A stretch of DNA of 64,000 nucleotides from Cylindrobasidium torrendii FP15055 ss-10 (Eukaryota; Basidiomycota; Agaricomycetes; Agaricales; Physalacriaceae): contig KN880493.1 of assembly GCA_000934385.1 (NCBI GenBank), forward strand, positions 59,037 to 123,036. Direction: 5' to 3'. The notes beneath the pieces are model-generated. The model was not told where the DNA came from, did no database searches, and saw only the letters and a program-made list of their open reading frames with translations. Both the position numbers and the translations under genes were made by a program. Positions 12,142-22,960 of this stretch are shown piece by piece; within the stretch, counting starts at the first letter, position 1; each line of letters starts with the position of its first letter.

Positions 12142-13486
12142 ATGCCAGTGGTGACCCTCAAAGACGAAGTACGTTTCCCTCAAGTCTGGAGATACGTTCG
12201 CACACCGACGTTCGAAACTAGGCAACGTTTATATGGGTCAGTGTGCTATGCAATGCCCCACTGTCGAAGTCTTACGCACTATTCTAGCCACAGCGCCCGT
12301 CGTTTTCGAAATACGCTACGCTCTGGGTGCCGACGCCGCATTCTTTCTTCTACCTCTTCGCTAACACTGCTTCGAGATACGGTACTACACCATAGCACTG
12401 CTGATATTCGACACTTGTCAAATCCATGCCTTCAGCATTCCGGGTGTCACGAGCGATACGTTGTGCGTTATTAGCTCACGCGTCTTATATGAACTCTAAG
12501 GCTCACTTACCCTCCTTAGATGCGTCGCAATAGACCCAATTACCCGGATAGCTGGGGCTGTCAGCCTCTGGTCCGTCGAAATCATTCTACAAGTCAGAAT
12601 TTACGCGCTGTATGGGTGCTCGAGAAAGGCAAGCCGCATGTCTCACTCAGTGGTTTGGGTGTTTTTCATAATCAATACTAACACGAAATGGCAGGTCGCC
12701 ACAATCAATGCCATCTTATTTGCTGCGTCTGTCGGTGTATTCATCTGGATTCTTGTCGTGAACGCCAAAGCTAGGCATACTCTTATTGCGGAAGCTGTGC
12801 AACTTCCTCTTCCTGGATGCCCGTCCATTAGTCCACCACTATCATGGGTACAATGGATCCCAGCTACGGCGTATGAGTTTGTCATTTTCTTGTTTGCGCT
12901 AGCAAAGACGTTTTCTACAACTCTCAACCTTCTGAGGCAACGTCAGACGATTCCGATGATGACTTTGTTGATTCGGGATAATGTCCTTTACTTCTTTGGG
13001 TAGGTACAGTGGTCGAAACCTCGAACATTCGCGTGCGTGCTCAAACGACTGTAGGATATCTGCCCTCCTTCTCATGAACAATCTCATGGTCGTGGTAGGT
13101 CCTAATATTATGCGCGTTCTTACATTCTCTCGAACACTTGAGTTAACAGCAAGTCACTCATATCCCGTGGTTCAGTTTTGGGTACGCGCCTTGCAACATT
13201 TCTGCTCTGTCGTCCAAGAACTCACACTTCCTCAAGCCCGTTCCATGCTGCCATCGGTGTCCTCACGACGCGAATGATGCTCAGTCTGAGAAAAGCGTCC
13301 TTGCAGGACCATTATGAGACACCGCAAAGTCGAGTGAGGAATACGGAACCCGAACCTCTAGTATGGCGCGCGGCGACAGACGTCGGTAGACCACAGAGAT
13401 TCGCTGAAAGGTCATTCATTTATGATTTAGATCACGGAATAGTAGATATGGAGATGAACTCAGTGGCAAAGGGAACAGCGCCTTGA
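12142..13486 (+). CDS. DUF6533-type multi-helix membrane protein
   Basis: Member of a large Agaricomycete membrane protein family of unknown function. Nine exons: 12142-12168, 12222-12236, 12288-12326, 12377-12462, 12520-12628, 12695-12999, 13055-13094, 13150-13181 and 13237-13486. Together they give 300 residues, a usual length for the family. After splicing the N-terminus reads LKDEATFIWPQRPSFSKYA, then IRYYTIALLIFDTCQIHAF, which is the DUF6533 pattern of an acidic residue, IWP, then SKY and RYY. Later parts are ISLW-like EIILQVRIYALYG, a helix ILFAASVGVFIWILVV, another at EFVIFLFALAKTF, and the C-terminal GPFHAAIGVLTTRMMLSLR. Exon 2 is only 15 nt, and the intron at 12629-12694 appears to start with GC. 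The first helix usually found before the acidic motif is short here, so an upstream exon or a later true start is possible. Confidence 0.75.
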
Positions 13487-14160
13487 GCAAGGCTGATATT
13501 GAAATGAAGTGCACGAAGTCACCAGTACAGGACAGCGTAGTCATACTACGGCCCCATAATTCTTTCGTCGTCGTAACTTACCATGCTATGTACTTTTCGA
13601 CGGTCGACTGGATTCACGCTGCTTCAAGGAGAGCGAACTTGTTTGGCATTTTGTGGCTTAGGACGCACATGTGGCCAGATGCGTAAATTGCTAGGGACGC
13701 ATTCTGGTTAGCGTTATCTCCAGGGGTCAGATAGTTTGAGGACGTGTGCGTGTACGTGCCACCAATGATGGAGGCGGGGTAGAATGAGGCGTCGTAAATT
13801 TAACAGGTTGTCGGCAACCCCCATGCCGCCGGATCAGTCGATCACCGCCGATCCCTCACCGTTTCAGCATTGAGCTTGGCCTTCCACTCTCATCTTTGTC
13901 ATGCACAGTGACAGTATACATATCTGCGAGCTTCACCTGCCACACTTAAAAGAAACATGACTCTAGGAGTGTTCTTACTACGTCGTCACGTGTGCTGCGA
14001 ATCTGAAGATAGGCCGAATTCGATTAACTTAGTCAAAGTTGTGATGCCGAACTGAGCTGGCGTCGCGTACACGCACTGCATGTATGTGCGCGCTATAGTA
14101 TATAGTCCTCGATAATCACCTCCCGAACCCGATTTCGACCGTCCTCCTTCCTCTCATCCC
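13487..14160. other. Intergenic, no gene recognised
   Basis: Spacer between two plus-strand membrane protein genes. It must contain the promoter of the seven-helix gene at 14161. Nothing else could be supported. Confidence 0.35.
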
Positions 14161-15655
14161 ATGCCAGCCATCTCCCCAGAGAATGCGTACTTTGCCGACA
14201 GCGCCCTGGTGGAGGGGACGTTTCGATCCACATTCTATGGTGAGCTGCCATCATATCCCTCCGTAGTAATACTGGGCTGAGGTTCGAGAAGGCTTCTTCG
14301 TTGCCGTGGTCATCATGTCTTCCTGGATTCTTATGTGCGTTCCTATATTCTACTTTGCGCAGTTCTTGCTGAGGCCGCGGGCTCACAGAAACAAGGGACT
14401 CACAAGCTCTCGCGCGCGCCTCTGCTTGTTCATAACAAACATCCTCATGTTCATGATCTGCACCTCGCACGAAATCCTGTTGACTACGTTCTATCGCGTT
14501 CAGTACCCGTATCTATCAACGGAGGCCTCGGACGACCTTACACCTCGACATACTGTGGATATGCTGGAACGATGGGTCATTGTTTTCATGGCGCTGGAGC
14601 GTGTTTCGGTGCGTCTCTCAATCACTCCTTGAAGAACGTTCCCTCTTATTCGCCGCGCCAGTACTTCATTTCCGATTCAGTCGTAGTATGGAGAACGTGG
14701 TGTATCTACCAGGACAACCTCTGGATCAAACTTTTTCTTTGCTTTTTGACTGCTTCGAACTTCGGTGAGCTTGTATCACTATGGAACCATCATCTTCAAC
14801 TAACACTCGCTATGAAGCAACATCCCTCGCATGCGGTATTTTGGACGGCGCTCGAATCCCGGTCAATGGCAGAGTCAAGAACTTCCTGGGAACGCTCCCT
14901 CTCCTCCTCACAAACTTCAGCACCACTGTTCTCTGCGCCTACAAAGTCTGGGAGTACCGCCGACAGATTAAGACCCCCGCGTATGGCTCTCGTCGTAAAA
15001 ACACCCTGATCGAGAATGTACTTTTACTTCTCGTGGAGTCCGGGGCGCTTTATTGCGTATTCTGGGTACGCATCTTTGCCTTTAACAATCCTCTTCGCGT
15101 TAACATTGTTCTTCAGATTTTGTTGCACCTCGCAGACTTTGGGATCCTATCTAAAGGTCCCTTCGGCTCAGCGTTCGGTCTCGAATGGATGATGCCGCAT
15201 TTCGCTGTACGTCCTGTCTAGAGCGCGGTTCTGACCAACACTAATCTCGTCCTTTGCTGCAGGGAATCTATGTGACGCTTATCATCCTCGTCGTGGCAAT
15301 GTATCAACGCCCGTCCGACACTTTCTTCACTTCGCTGAACATCGACTCCGTCCCAGACGAGGGGGAAGCACGTCGCATGAAGTTCGCGGAGAACTCTAGG
15401 TTTATTTCCGCACGTGTGCTGTCGAGAAGAAAGAACACGCTGTCGTTCTCAGTGGCGCTCGACAATAGCATACCAAGTGGTGATAGTAGTGGTACCGCGC
15501 TGACTGATAGTCTGCGCCAAACTGGATCGTTCCACTCGGAGGAAACCCTTGAGAGGGACACCGGTAGTGAAGCGGACTGTCTCGCGAGAACGAGCTCAGA
15601 GGGGCTGCAACGAAATATGACTGCGACGAATCATGACTCGCACGGCAACTTCTAG
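14161..15655 (+). CDS. Seven-helix membrane protein, paralogue 1
   Basis: 391-residue predicted membrane protein of unknown function, one of three paralogues in the window. Exons: 14161-14239, 14292-14334, 14389-14608, 14662-14764, 14818-15065, 15117-15206, 15263-15655. Seven hydrophobic segments are seen, starting with FFVAVVIMSSWILI. Family signatures are YFISDSVVVWRTWCIY, LLLTNFSTTVLCAYKVW, ENVLLLLVESGALYCVFW, FGLEWMMPHF and GIYVTLIILVVAMYQRPSD. A hydrophilic Ser/Thr-rich tail of about 120 residues follows the last helix. Compared with its paralogues, the first coding exon is split by an extra 52-bp intron, and the intron after KVW is missing. The layout resembles a receptor-like seven-helix protein, but I know no characterised relative. 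The ATG at 14161 was chosen because the first two exons together have the same 122-nt length as exon 1 in the other copies. Confidence 0.8.
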
Positions 15656-16116
15656 AAGTAACTCGCTAATAAATAGGGGGGGTTTTTTTTTCATCATTTG
15701 GGGTCATCACAATTGGCAGCTACTCTTTGCTCTTAATTTCACGGTATCGTGCGGTCAATTTTGTCCTCCACCCCTGCCACTTGGGTGGGTGCGAAAAATC
15801 ACCCGTTGGAGAAGAGACGTCAAGGACTTGTTAGGTGGCTCGTGTCGAATACCTGTGAACTTTGTGCCGACAAATTTCAATGGTAAAATAGAGCAAAAGG
15901 ATCAGTTAGTTTGCGACTGTTTCTCAGATCAACGTGGGACATTTGTCATTAGGCGAATCCTCACAGTTCACTTTTGTGATCGATCAGCAAACCATTGACT
16001 GGTCGACCACCATCATCGTTGTCTTCCACAAGACACACACTTCCGATTTTTTCCTGTCATGAACCAAGTCAAAATTCAATGCAGCACTTCTCAAGAGCAA
16101 GCTACTGCCAAAGGCA
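15656..16116. other. Intergenic, no gene recognised
   Basis: Spacer downstream of the seven-helix gene. It begins with a run of G and T (15676-15692). Nothing else was identified. Confidence 0.35.
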
Positions 16117-16360
16117 ATGTTCTTTTCGTCGCTGCCGTACGAGCTTATTGAGATAATACTGACGCACCTGTATCGTTCGATGACTCCATGGGAGATACTG
16201 AACGAATCCCTAGGACCTGTTCTGCTGAATTTCAGGATTCACGAAATTGCGGTTGGTCCGGTGGCAACGCATCATGGAATATGGTAGTAGAGTCTTCGGT
16301 ACCTTACGTCTGTGTTGGCGGAGGCGATCTGAGAAAAGCAAACATGGGAAATGGGATTAA
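16117..16360 (+). pseudogene. Broken fragment of the F-box-like family
   Basis: An ATG at 16117 opens a frame reading SSLPYELIEIILTHLYRSM then TPWEILNESLGPVL. This matches the N-terminal part of the three F-box-like genes at 21.4, 28.5 and 40.1 kb (PPELLLLILGYVYDSMNPWD). The frame reaches a stop at about 16281. A shift of one base then restores LVRWQRIMEYG, which corresponds to VRWRRIVTYG of the intact copies. No trace of the downstream exons was found. It is a truncated, frameshifted relic, and more diverged than the intact copies are from each other. Confidence 0.65.
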
Positions 16361-16380
16361 ATCACGTAACCAAGAATGCT

Positions 16381-16821
16381 AGGAGCCGTTTCTTTGTATT
16401 CGTCATTTTTGTGTGTGGAATGTAGGCTATCGGCTTATGCTTTCTCAGTGCACGGCTTTTCGGTCTCTTGGGATCGAACCGTCGATATGACTGACGCGCG
16501 GATCTAATAAACGAAGTCGTGACACCGTATCAGTTGGTTCTTGCCAGCATGCTCACCGACGTAATGATTCGAGTTAAGCGCTGGTGCCTATGTACACTGT
16601 TATGGATTGAATATGACTTGATCTTCTTCAACATCTAGCGGAGAACTGGTATACTCGGGGCACACGTTAAATGTCATGACCCAGACTCTGCCAAGATTAG
16701 ACGTTGACTTCCCACCACCACAGGCCTCAGTTTCCAACCAGCGGAGATTCCCAGCTGTCAACAACGAAGGCATTTTTACTGTTGCTAGCTTGGATCTCTA
16801 AATTCTTGAGGCTCTGGTGTC
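16381..16821. other. Intergenic, upstream of the 279-residue frame
   Basis: No gene was recognised. A frame at 16704-16946 codes for a leader-like stretch with FLLLLAWISKFLRLWCLAII. It ends soon after and overlaps the next gene out of frame. Confidence 0.3.
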
Positions 16822-17661
16822 TTGCCATCATCGTCTGCTGTCCATCCGTATCCTATGCTCATCCAAAAACTATCGATTCACAAACTACTGCGGCGCAGAA
16901 GCGGGCAGGAGCTTGGCACAGTAGACCCCGGAGCCTTACGCAGTGATGCAGCTTCGATAGCGCCGACACTCGTAGAGCAGAGTAGCGCCATCATCACTAT
17001 CCCTTCGAGAAGGACTGCAGGAAAGAAGGCAGAAAAAACGCAACACAACCGGCCAGACTCGGTGTCAGGTCAGTTCTGGTTCGCAGACCAAAAAGATACA
17101 ATCGACCACCATCGCCCCGCTCAGTTCCCATCTTCCTTTCTTCCTGCTTTAAAGAAGTCAGCTCCGCCCGCACCACTTCGGGAGCGACCGACTTACAATT
17201 CATGGGCACCCTATCCGACCTCACCACCATTTGATGCATACTACGCTGGTCGTACGCCTGGTGTGCTTTATGCGCCAACGTACTATCTTGTATTGGACGA
17301 GCGTAGGCCATTGACAACTGTGAAGCGAGTGTCTGACACGCTCATCGTGCATTTCGATGTTCTTTCGCACCACCCAGACCTTCTCCTTGTGGACCGCTTG
17401 ATACGAGAATCAAGAGGGATCGAGAGTGAGCAGACAGTGAAAGGGCGCGTGGGATGGGGGAGACCAATGTACGGAACGCCCGACAAAGATTCGGGCGAGC
17501 GAAGGGTAGGCATTCGGCATGTCATTATTGTGGGAGAAGGTCCAGGAGGGCGGCGACCAGAACACATGGAAACGTGGATGGCGGCCATGTACAACGATGG
17601 TATTGTTTTTGACCTCGAAGATGAGGACCAAGATCTCCCACCAAAGCCATCACACACGTAG
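16822..17661 (+). CDS. Unknown protein, single open frame
   Basis: A 279-codon open frame without a needed intron. The second half looks like a folded protein (TPGVLYAPTYYLVLDERRP, LIVHFDVLSHHPDLLLVDRL, VGIRHVIIVGEGPGGRRPEH). The first third is basic and low in order. The acidic end reads VFDLEDEDQDLPPKPSHT. No family is recognised. The start is uncertain: an alternative frame from 16704 carries a hydrophobic leader, and a small unrecognised intron could join the two, which would make this a secreted protein. Later in-frame ATGs are also possible. Confidence 0.45.
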   Translation: MPSSSAVHPYPMLIQKLSIHKLLRRRSGQELGTVDPGALRSDAASIAPTLVEQSSAIITIPSRRTAGKKAEKTQHNRPDSVSGQFWFADQKDTIDHHRPAQFPSSFLPALKKSAPPAPLRERPTYNSWAPYPTSPPFDAYYAGRTPGVLYAPTYYLVLDERRPLTTVKRVSDTLIVHFDVLSHHPDLLLVDRLIRESRGIESEQTVKGRVGWGRPMYGTPDKDSGERRVGIRHVIIVGEGPGGRRPEHMETWMAAMYNDGIVFDLEDEDQDLPPKPSHT

Positions 17662-18044
17662 AATATTCTACGAAACGTTCAATATATGTCGCCGAGTTAT
17701 CCCCTTCATGAATATGTACTTTGACGCGTGGGGTTCTCGAACTCGTCACGCTGAGCTGCTCTCATTCGCCTTGAGATCTTCTTAATCGACATTTCGAATT
17801 GCTTGAGGCGGGCAGTATGACCTTCGAAATAGCACACACGTCTAGGTGAGAAACAGCCTGAAGGACAACGCCATAAAGACAAATAAACAAGGAATGTGAT
17901 ACAACGGTCGACTGAGCGACGTACATAAGGCGCAGGCGTAGAACCACACTAGCCATAATAAATAACACCACCCATGCGCTTGGGATGATATCCTGAAAAC
18001 AAAAACCAATCCTACAACTCTTCCTGCCCTTCGCAAGGCCTATT
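17662..18044. other. Intergenic between convergent genes
   Basis: 3' regions of the unknown gene (plus) and of seven-helix paralogue 2 (minus). No gene was recognised. Confidence 0.35.
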
Positions 18045-20107
18045 CTAAACAGCGTACCCCTGCTTCGAGTCGTACGCATCATAATGCGACTCCTCTACGC
18101 GCGTTATCAAAATTTCCTGTGAAGGAGGCGACGGTGGATACGGCCTCATCCTGGCTGGAGGACGCGATAGAACCAAGGACGGCGCGCGAATCGGGGACGG
18201 AACAATCGTACTTCCCACACTCGACCCATCATCAGGACTCCCAACCTCGACTGCTCCATGCCCCGCATACGCCATCCCGTACTCTACGTCGGCCCTCCCC
18301 TTCTTCCCTAAGTCAGGAATACTGTATGTCTCGAATATGCCGCTGTCGTCGGTGACGTTCTGGCGACGAATGTTGCGGGGCATCCAGGCCTGGCTTATGC
18401 CGCTGAAGTGCTTGGAGAAGCTAGCGCTCGTACTGTTTTTGGTACTGTGGCCTCTACTCAAGCTGGTTTGCGCGACAGAAACGAAGGAGTCGCTGGGTTC
18501 GCGGTACATGGCGGTTGCGAGGATGACCATGGAGATGTAGATACCCTGTGAGCCGTGTTAGCACACGCAATGGCAGATGCAAGCGGACGCACGGAAAAGT
18601 GAGGCATAAACCATTCGAGCCCAAATGTCGTGCCGAGCGGGCCAGTTTCGAGAAAGCTAAAGTCACCAAGGAGAAGGAGGAGCTGTACATGCGTTAGCAC
18701 CGGATGTATGAGGTTTTAGCGTGCCACTGGGGGCGATGTGATGTATAGTCTGCAGTTTGAGGCATATCAAGCTAAAATGACGCCACTCACCCAAAAGAGA
18801 CAGTAGAACAATCCGGACTCGACGAGGAGCAGGAGGACATTATCGACGAACGACGAATTCTGTGTCCGTACAGATGACTGTATGGAACGGCGATATTGCC
18901 TAGAGAATGTGAGCAGCCTGCGCGAGACCGAATCGCGTGTATGTGCGGAGGAGAAGTGAAAGCTGAGAGGAACGCACCACACTTTGTACGCGCACAGCCC
19001 AGTCGTCGCAAAGTTCGTAAACAGCAGGCAAAATGTTCCCAACATATTCTGCGACAGGTTCGTCGAGGTGTAACCCGTAAGCGTAATCAAAGCGGTGGAC
19101 AACGACGTCGCTGCATGAGGAAGTCAGAACATGTGAAAAATGTAGTAGATGGGAATTAGGCGAATGAAGATAAGAGACGAGTTCGATGACAAGCTCAATG
19201 GTACAATGCTCGCAGGCCATCACGCGGGACGTGATCCCAAACACGGTCTGGCGCAAATAGGCGCGACGAAAGGAGAAACGATTTATCACAATGAACACGC
19301 ACCAAAAGTGGCGAGGAGCAACACCGCAAGGAAAGCCTTGACCCAGACGTTGGTCTTCCAGATACACCATGTCCTCCAAACGACCACGCAGTCGCTGATA
19401 AAGTACTGTACTAAAGCATTAGCTCGATGAGCGGAGCGGGTGAAGTAGAGAGTAGTGGGGGCATAATGAAGATGATCATCAGGGTGCAAAGATGGTAAAA
19501 ACACCGGTATTTGCGTGGGAGCAGGAGGAGCGATGAAGGAAGTCAACAGTTGAATCCGAGTCCCGAATGTTCGACGTGCGCTCGGCATGGTAGAGGAGTT
19601 TTGCATTGTGATGTAGCAGATAGGAAAGAGAGATGCAGTGAGGTGTGTACGCACGCAGACCCGCCTGAGTATCATCGTGTCGTGCTTGCTGCTGTCGACT
19701 ATGGCACGAACTGTCGCGGGAAGAGAGTCGACCGACTCGTCCGTTCCCTGGCTGCGGAGGTAGGGCACCTGGAGCTGGTAGTACTTCTCGTCAATGACGA
19801 CGTGCGCTGTACACAGTCCAAAAACGATAATGTTGGCGAGAAAGAGGATAAGGCGCGCGCGAGATGTTGTAAGGCCTTTTCGTCTGTGATATTGTGTTAG
19901 TTCGTAATTCGTGAATGTCGATGAGGCAAGCGCCGAGGAGGAATGAACAATGGACACAGGACAATAGTGCAAGAGGAGGACATACGCAAGGACCCAAGAC
20001 GACATAATTACCACTGCAGCTAAGAAACCATACGTTGCGAGCTCGAACGCGAAGTAGTTCAGTGCGTCGGTCACGAAGGTTGCGTCGCTGTCCAAGATGC
20101 GCGCCAT
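18045..20107 (-). CDS. Seven-helix membrane protein, paralogue 2
   Basis: 428-residue predicted membrane protein. Exons: 20107-19986, 19883-19655, 19405-19303, 19110-18978, 18899-18791, 18682-18593, 18545-18045. Exons 1, 3, 4, 5 and 6 (122, 103, 133, 109 and 90 nt) have exactly the lengths found in paralogue 3, which proves common descent. Signatures: YGFLAAVVIMSSWVLA, TSRARLILFLANIIVF, YFISDCVVVWRTWCIW, LLFTNFATTGLCAYKVW, DNVLLLLVESGLFYCLFW, FGLEWFMPHF and AMYREPSDSF. The C-terminal tail of about 150 residues is hydrophilic, rich in Ser and Pro. The gene is inverted relative to paralogue 1 and lies about 2.4 kb from it. Function unknown. Confidence 0.82.
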
Positions 20108-20669
20108 TGTGCCCTAGGAATTGTACGACCTCGGGGAGACTGAGAAAAGTTAGGTGATGGAGGGAGAAGAAGAGGTGAAGCGCGAAACTGAAGCATGTGC
20201 TACCTCTGTCCCCTTCAAGTATGCAACACTTCGGCCGCCACACTCTTTTCGACTGGACTCTGACACCATGGATACAAGAGACGACAAGCTCTGTTTACTC
20301 ACTCGGTAAGGCTGAGGCCTATCGAGCGCTGCGAGACCGCCGCAAAATCGCGCAGAGTTGAGTATTCCCACTCTGAATCTGGATTGACATGTCGGCTCAA
20401 ACAGCTGGTGATTAGAGGGCCAATGTTGAAGCGGAGACTCTCTGCACGCGCATACGCCATGAGACGAGTTCGTGCGGGTGTATTGTGTCCTTGTGGATCT
20501 GCATAGCGTGCTAACGCACGATTCGGAACACGACTGTTGTTGTCGAAAAGAGAGTTGGATGACGATCGTCGGGACCGGCGGCTAGTTGCCTCTAGGCAAA
20601 ACACGGTGCAGTAGCCCGCTTGGGCATCTACTTGCATGTTCTATCTAGACAAACAGCATTAAAGTGCTC
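20108..20669. other. Intergenic, upstream of seven-helix paralogue 2
   Basis: Promoter side of the minus-strand gene ending at the left border of a duplicated segment. A 112-codon minus-strand frame at 20637-20299 is open but unrecognised. Confidence 0.35.
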
Positions 20670-22960
20670 GCAATTGTGGTGCTCTATTGAGTGTTTTTGA
20701 TCCTTTGGGTTAAAGTAAACAAAGTGACCTTAGAATGAAGACAAAAGCGAGCGCGATAACCGGAATGATTTTGGAGTGAAGACTGGGACGCGGAACAGCA
20801 AGTGGGTTTTGAGATATTCAGAAAGGTGACATTCAAGCCTTATTTCGACAGCATCTTCCGTAAGTATACGCACCATTCAAGCCATTACTCTAACTCGTGA
20901 TCGCGCTCCTCACGTCGTCTCGGTAAACTCCGAAAGTTGTCCTACAAGTCAAGCGAGATGAGTACACTGCGGGAAGGCATCTAATACTGCTTTGGAATAC
21001 ATTGAAGCGAGACACTTTCGTAACTTTATTTGTGGACAGCTGATGGGAGCTCAGCGACGAACTTCCTTTTATTTGTGAACGAACGCCGTTCGTCAAACAA
21101 AGGATAGCTCTGAGAGTCGTTCAGAGCTTTCAAATATAGCTTCTATGTACATTATCGTGACTGAAAGTGTATTTTAAAAACAAGTAACCCTGTCCAGAAA
21201 CGGACAACGACAATGAGCGGGAAATTGTGGCGGCCGGCCGCTCCTCGTCCAGGAAAAACCGCTACGTAACCACACTGACGGAGGTCATTTTCTTTTGTAT
21301 ATTTAAAAGTCATAAGCATGTTTGTAGATGTTTAGGAGCCGGTTCCGGGAGTGGTATAAGACGCGAGCGGGTTGTCGATCATCCGTCAACTGGCTCTTGC
21401 TCTGGATCTACCACTATCGTCATTATGTCAAGCCTTGGGGGCTCTATAGGCCTGGTAGAGGTTATGCCTACTGAAATTCTGACAATAATTCTAGGTTTTC
21501 TTTACGACTCGATGAACCTTTGGGATTTCATCGAGTCCTCGGTTTTTGGGCCGAACATTTCTAATAAAACTCTGAGAGACGTTGACTGGGAGGTCCGTTG
21601 GCGGCGGCTTGTGACTTACGGTTGTTTTTGCAGCAAGACAATGTCCCCTTTCCCGTGGGACATGGTTCTTAGACACATGAAGCAGGTTGTTACCACGCTG
21701 AAGAACGATGCCCGCGTGCGGGATTTTGTGTCGTGAGTACACTCTGTTGGCAAGTGGCAACTCTTGCGACAGAAATTCTAACCCTCTTGTTTAGTTGCCA
21801 CTTTACTTTGTTTATCCCTGGAATTCCGGACTCGGATTACTTTGCTTACAGAGAGGGTTTCTTCATCGGTGATCTGTTGAAGGACACCGTTGAAATGCTT
21901 GCCCTGATGACTCAGCTCACCTCTTTCAATTTGATTGCGGAGGACGACAAAGTTCAACAAATAATTTCTCAAGCGTTTCGTCATGGAGTTTATTCTGGGA
22001 TTACTGACTTAAATCTTTCTCTTACAGTGCAAATCGATGAACCACACTTTGCAGATCTCCTTCAGAGCTTTCCACGGCTCAAATATCTCAGCATTGGCGA
22101 AAGTGAATTCGTCGGGGAGTTTTATGAAAATATCTTTGTAGCAATCGTGAATCACTGCCCGGAGCTGGAAATTCTTGTAGGTTTAGGTTCCGAGGCACTC
22201 AACAAAAGTGAAAGTCAGTGCTTGTTTCCTTTTCCGCATCAACTTGAATGGCTAATGTTCATTTCACAGTATTTGTCACCTCATTCAAGAAGGACGACCG
22301 GTTCCATGGCTCCCTCCGATATCTCAGCCTGGAATACGAATATCCCGTTTCCTGGGATGACCACGACGCTGACGATATTGAACTCGAGTTCGAGCACCTC
22401 GGGATTTTTCCATTGTTGCTCGAGCTACACATCCCAGTCTCAATGTGGAGACGCGATATACAGAGTACTCAAAACAAGTGGAGTGATACGGCGGCGATTG
22501 AGAAGCTCAAGGACAACGCAACCATGTTCCTGAGGTCGCAGCTCGAGCGCAAGAAGGCGATGAATCGTACGGAAGGGAAGGATGAGTCCGAGCTCGTCGC
22601 GTCGCTGGTAATCGAGAACAACGCGGAGCCTATGGCCTTCATTGAGGAGACGATTCGTCTGTAGGTTGCTCGCGTTTGGCGTTCGCCGTCCGGAATCGAG
22701 GGAGGAGTATACCGCTGGGATCACAGTTCTCTAGCGAAGGATTTCGCGAGAACGCAAATGCGTCGACAATAGGCGAGATGCCTTTGAATATGGACGTGAT
22801 GATGTTGGACATGGGCTTGTGGTTATGTCGTATACCTGACATACTTACACGGCGTCTTCTTTGTTTTGTTTGCATATTTACACAATGGACTTGCGCCCGG
22901 GCTCTTTGGCTATATCCCTTCGTGCGAGAACGTTGAGCATAGCAAATGTGATTTACTGCT
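20670..22960 (+). repeat. Duplicated segment, copy 1 (carries F-box-like gene 1)
   Basis: The whole stretch is related to 39370-41740, and from about 21040 also to 28240-30080. Shared blocks outside the gene include the stretch at 20840-20945 (cgacagcat..ttccgtaag and ctcggtaaactccgaaagtt). They also include cgttcgtcaaacaaaggata at 21090-21110, the leader ggttgtcgatc.tccgtcaac at 21370-21392, and the tail gaatatggacgtgatgatgtt at 22785-22806. Homology therefore extends well beyond the coding exons, so the copies arose by DNA duplication, not retroposition. Introns are kept too. Confidence 0.75.
21425..22664 (+). CDS. F-box-like protein, paralogue 1
   Basis: 373 residues from three exons: 21425-21732, 21795-22213 and 22270-22664. 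The N-terminal MPTEILTIILGFLYDSMNLW resembles an F-box helix start, followed by VDWEVRWRRLVTYGCFC. The rest has weak leucine-rich character: SFPRLKYLSIGESEF, NHCPELEILVGLGSEAL, HLGIFPLLLELHIP. Agaricomycete F-box proteins, which would be SCF ubiquitin-ligase substrate adaptors, often look like this, but the F-box match is not strong. Relative to paralogues 2 and 3 it lacks about 22 residues after the start, including the basic KRQRVLPP-type nuclear-signal-like stretch. Exon 2 is 419 nt, as in paralogue 2. Nothing breaks the frame. Confidence 0.7.

Noticed and set aside
16470..16560. tRNA-like T-loop sequence (gggatcgaaccgtcg, minus strand cggttcgatccc)
   Set aside because: The acceptor stem has mismatches, and no proper D-arm or anticodon arm can be drawn at standard spacing.
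16704..16946. Signal-peptide-like frame
   Set aside because: Ends within the next gene in another frame. No clear splice join was found, so it is only mentioned as an alternative start.
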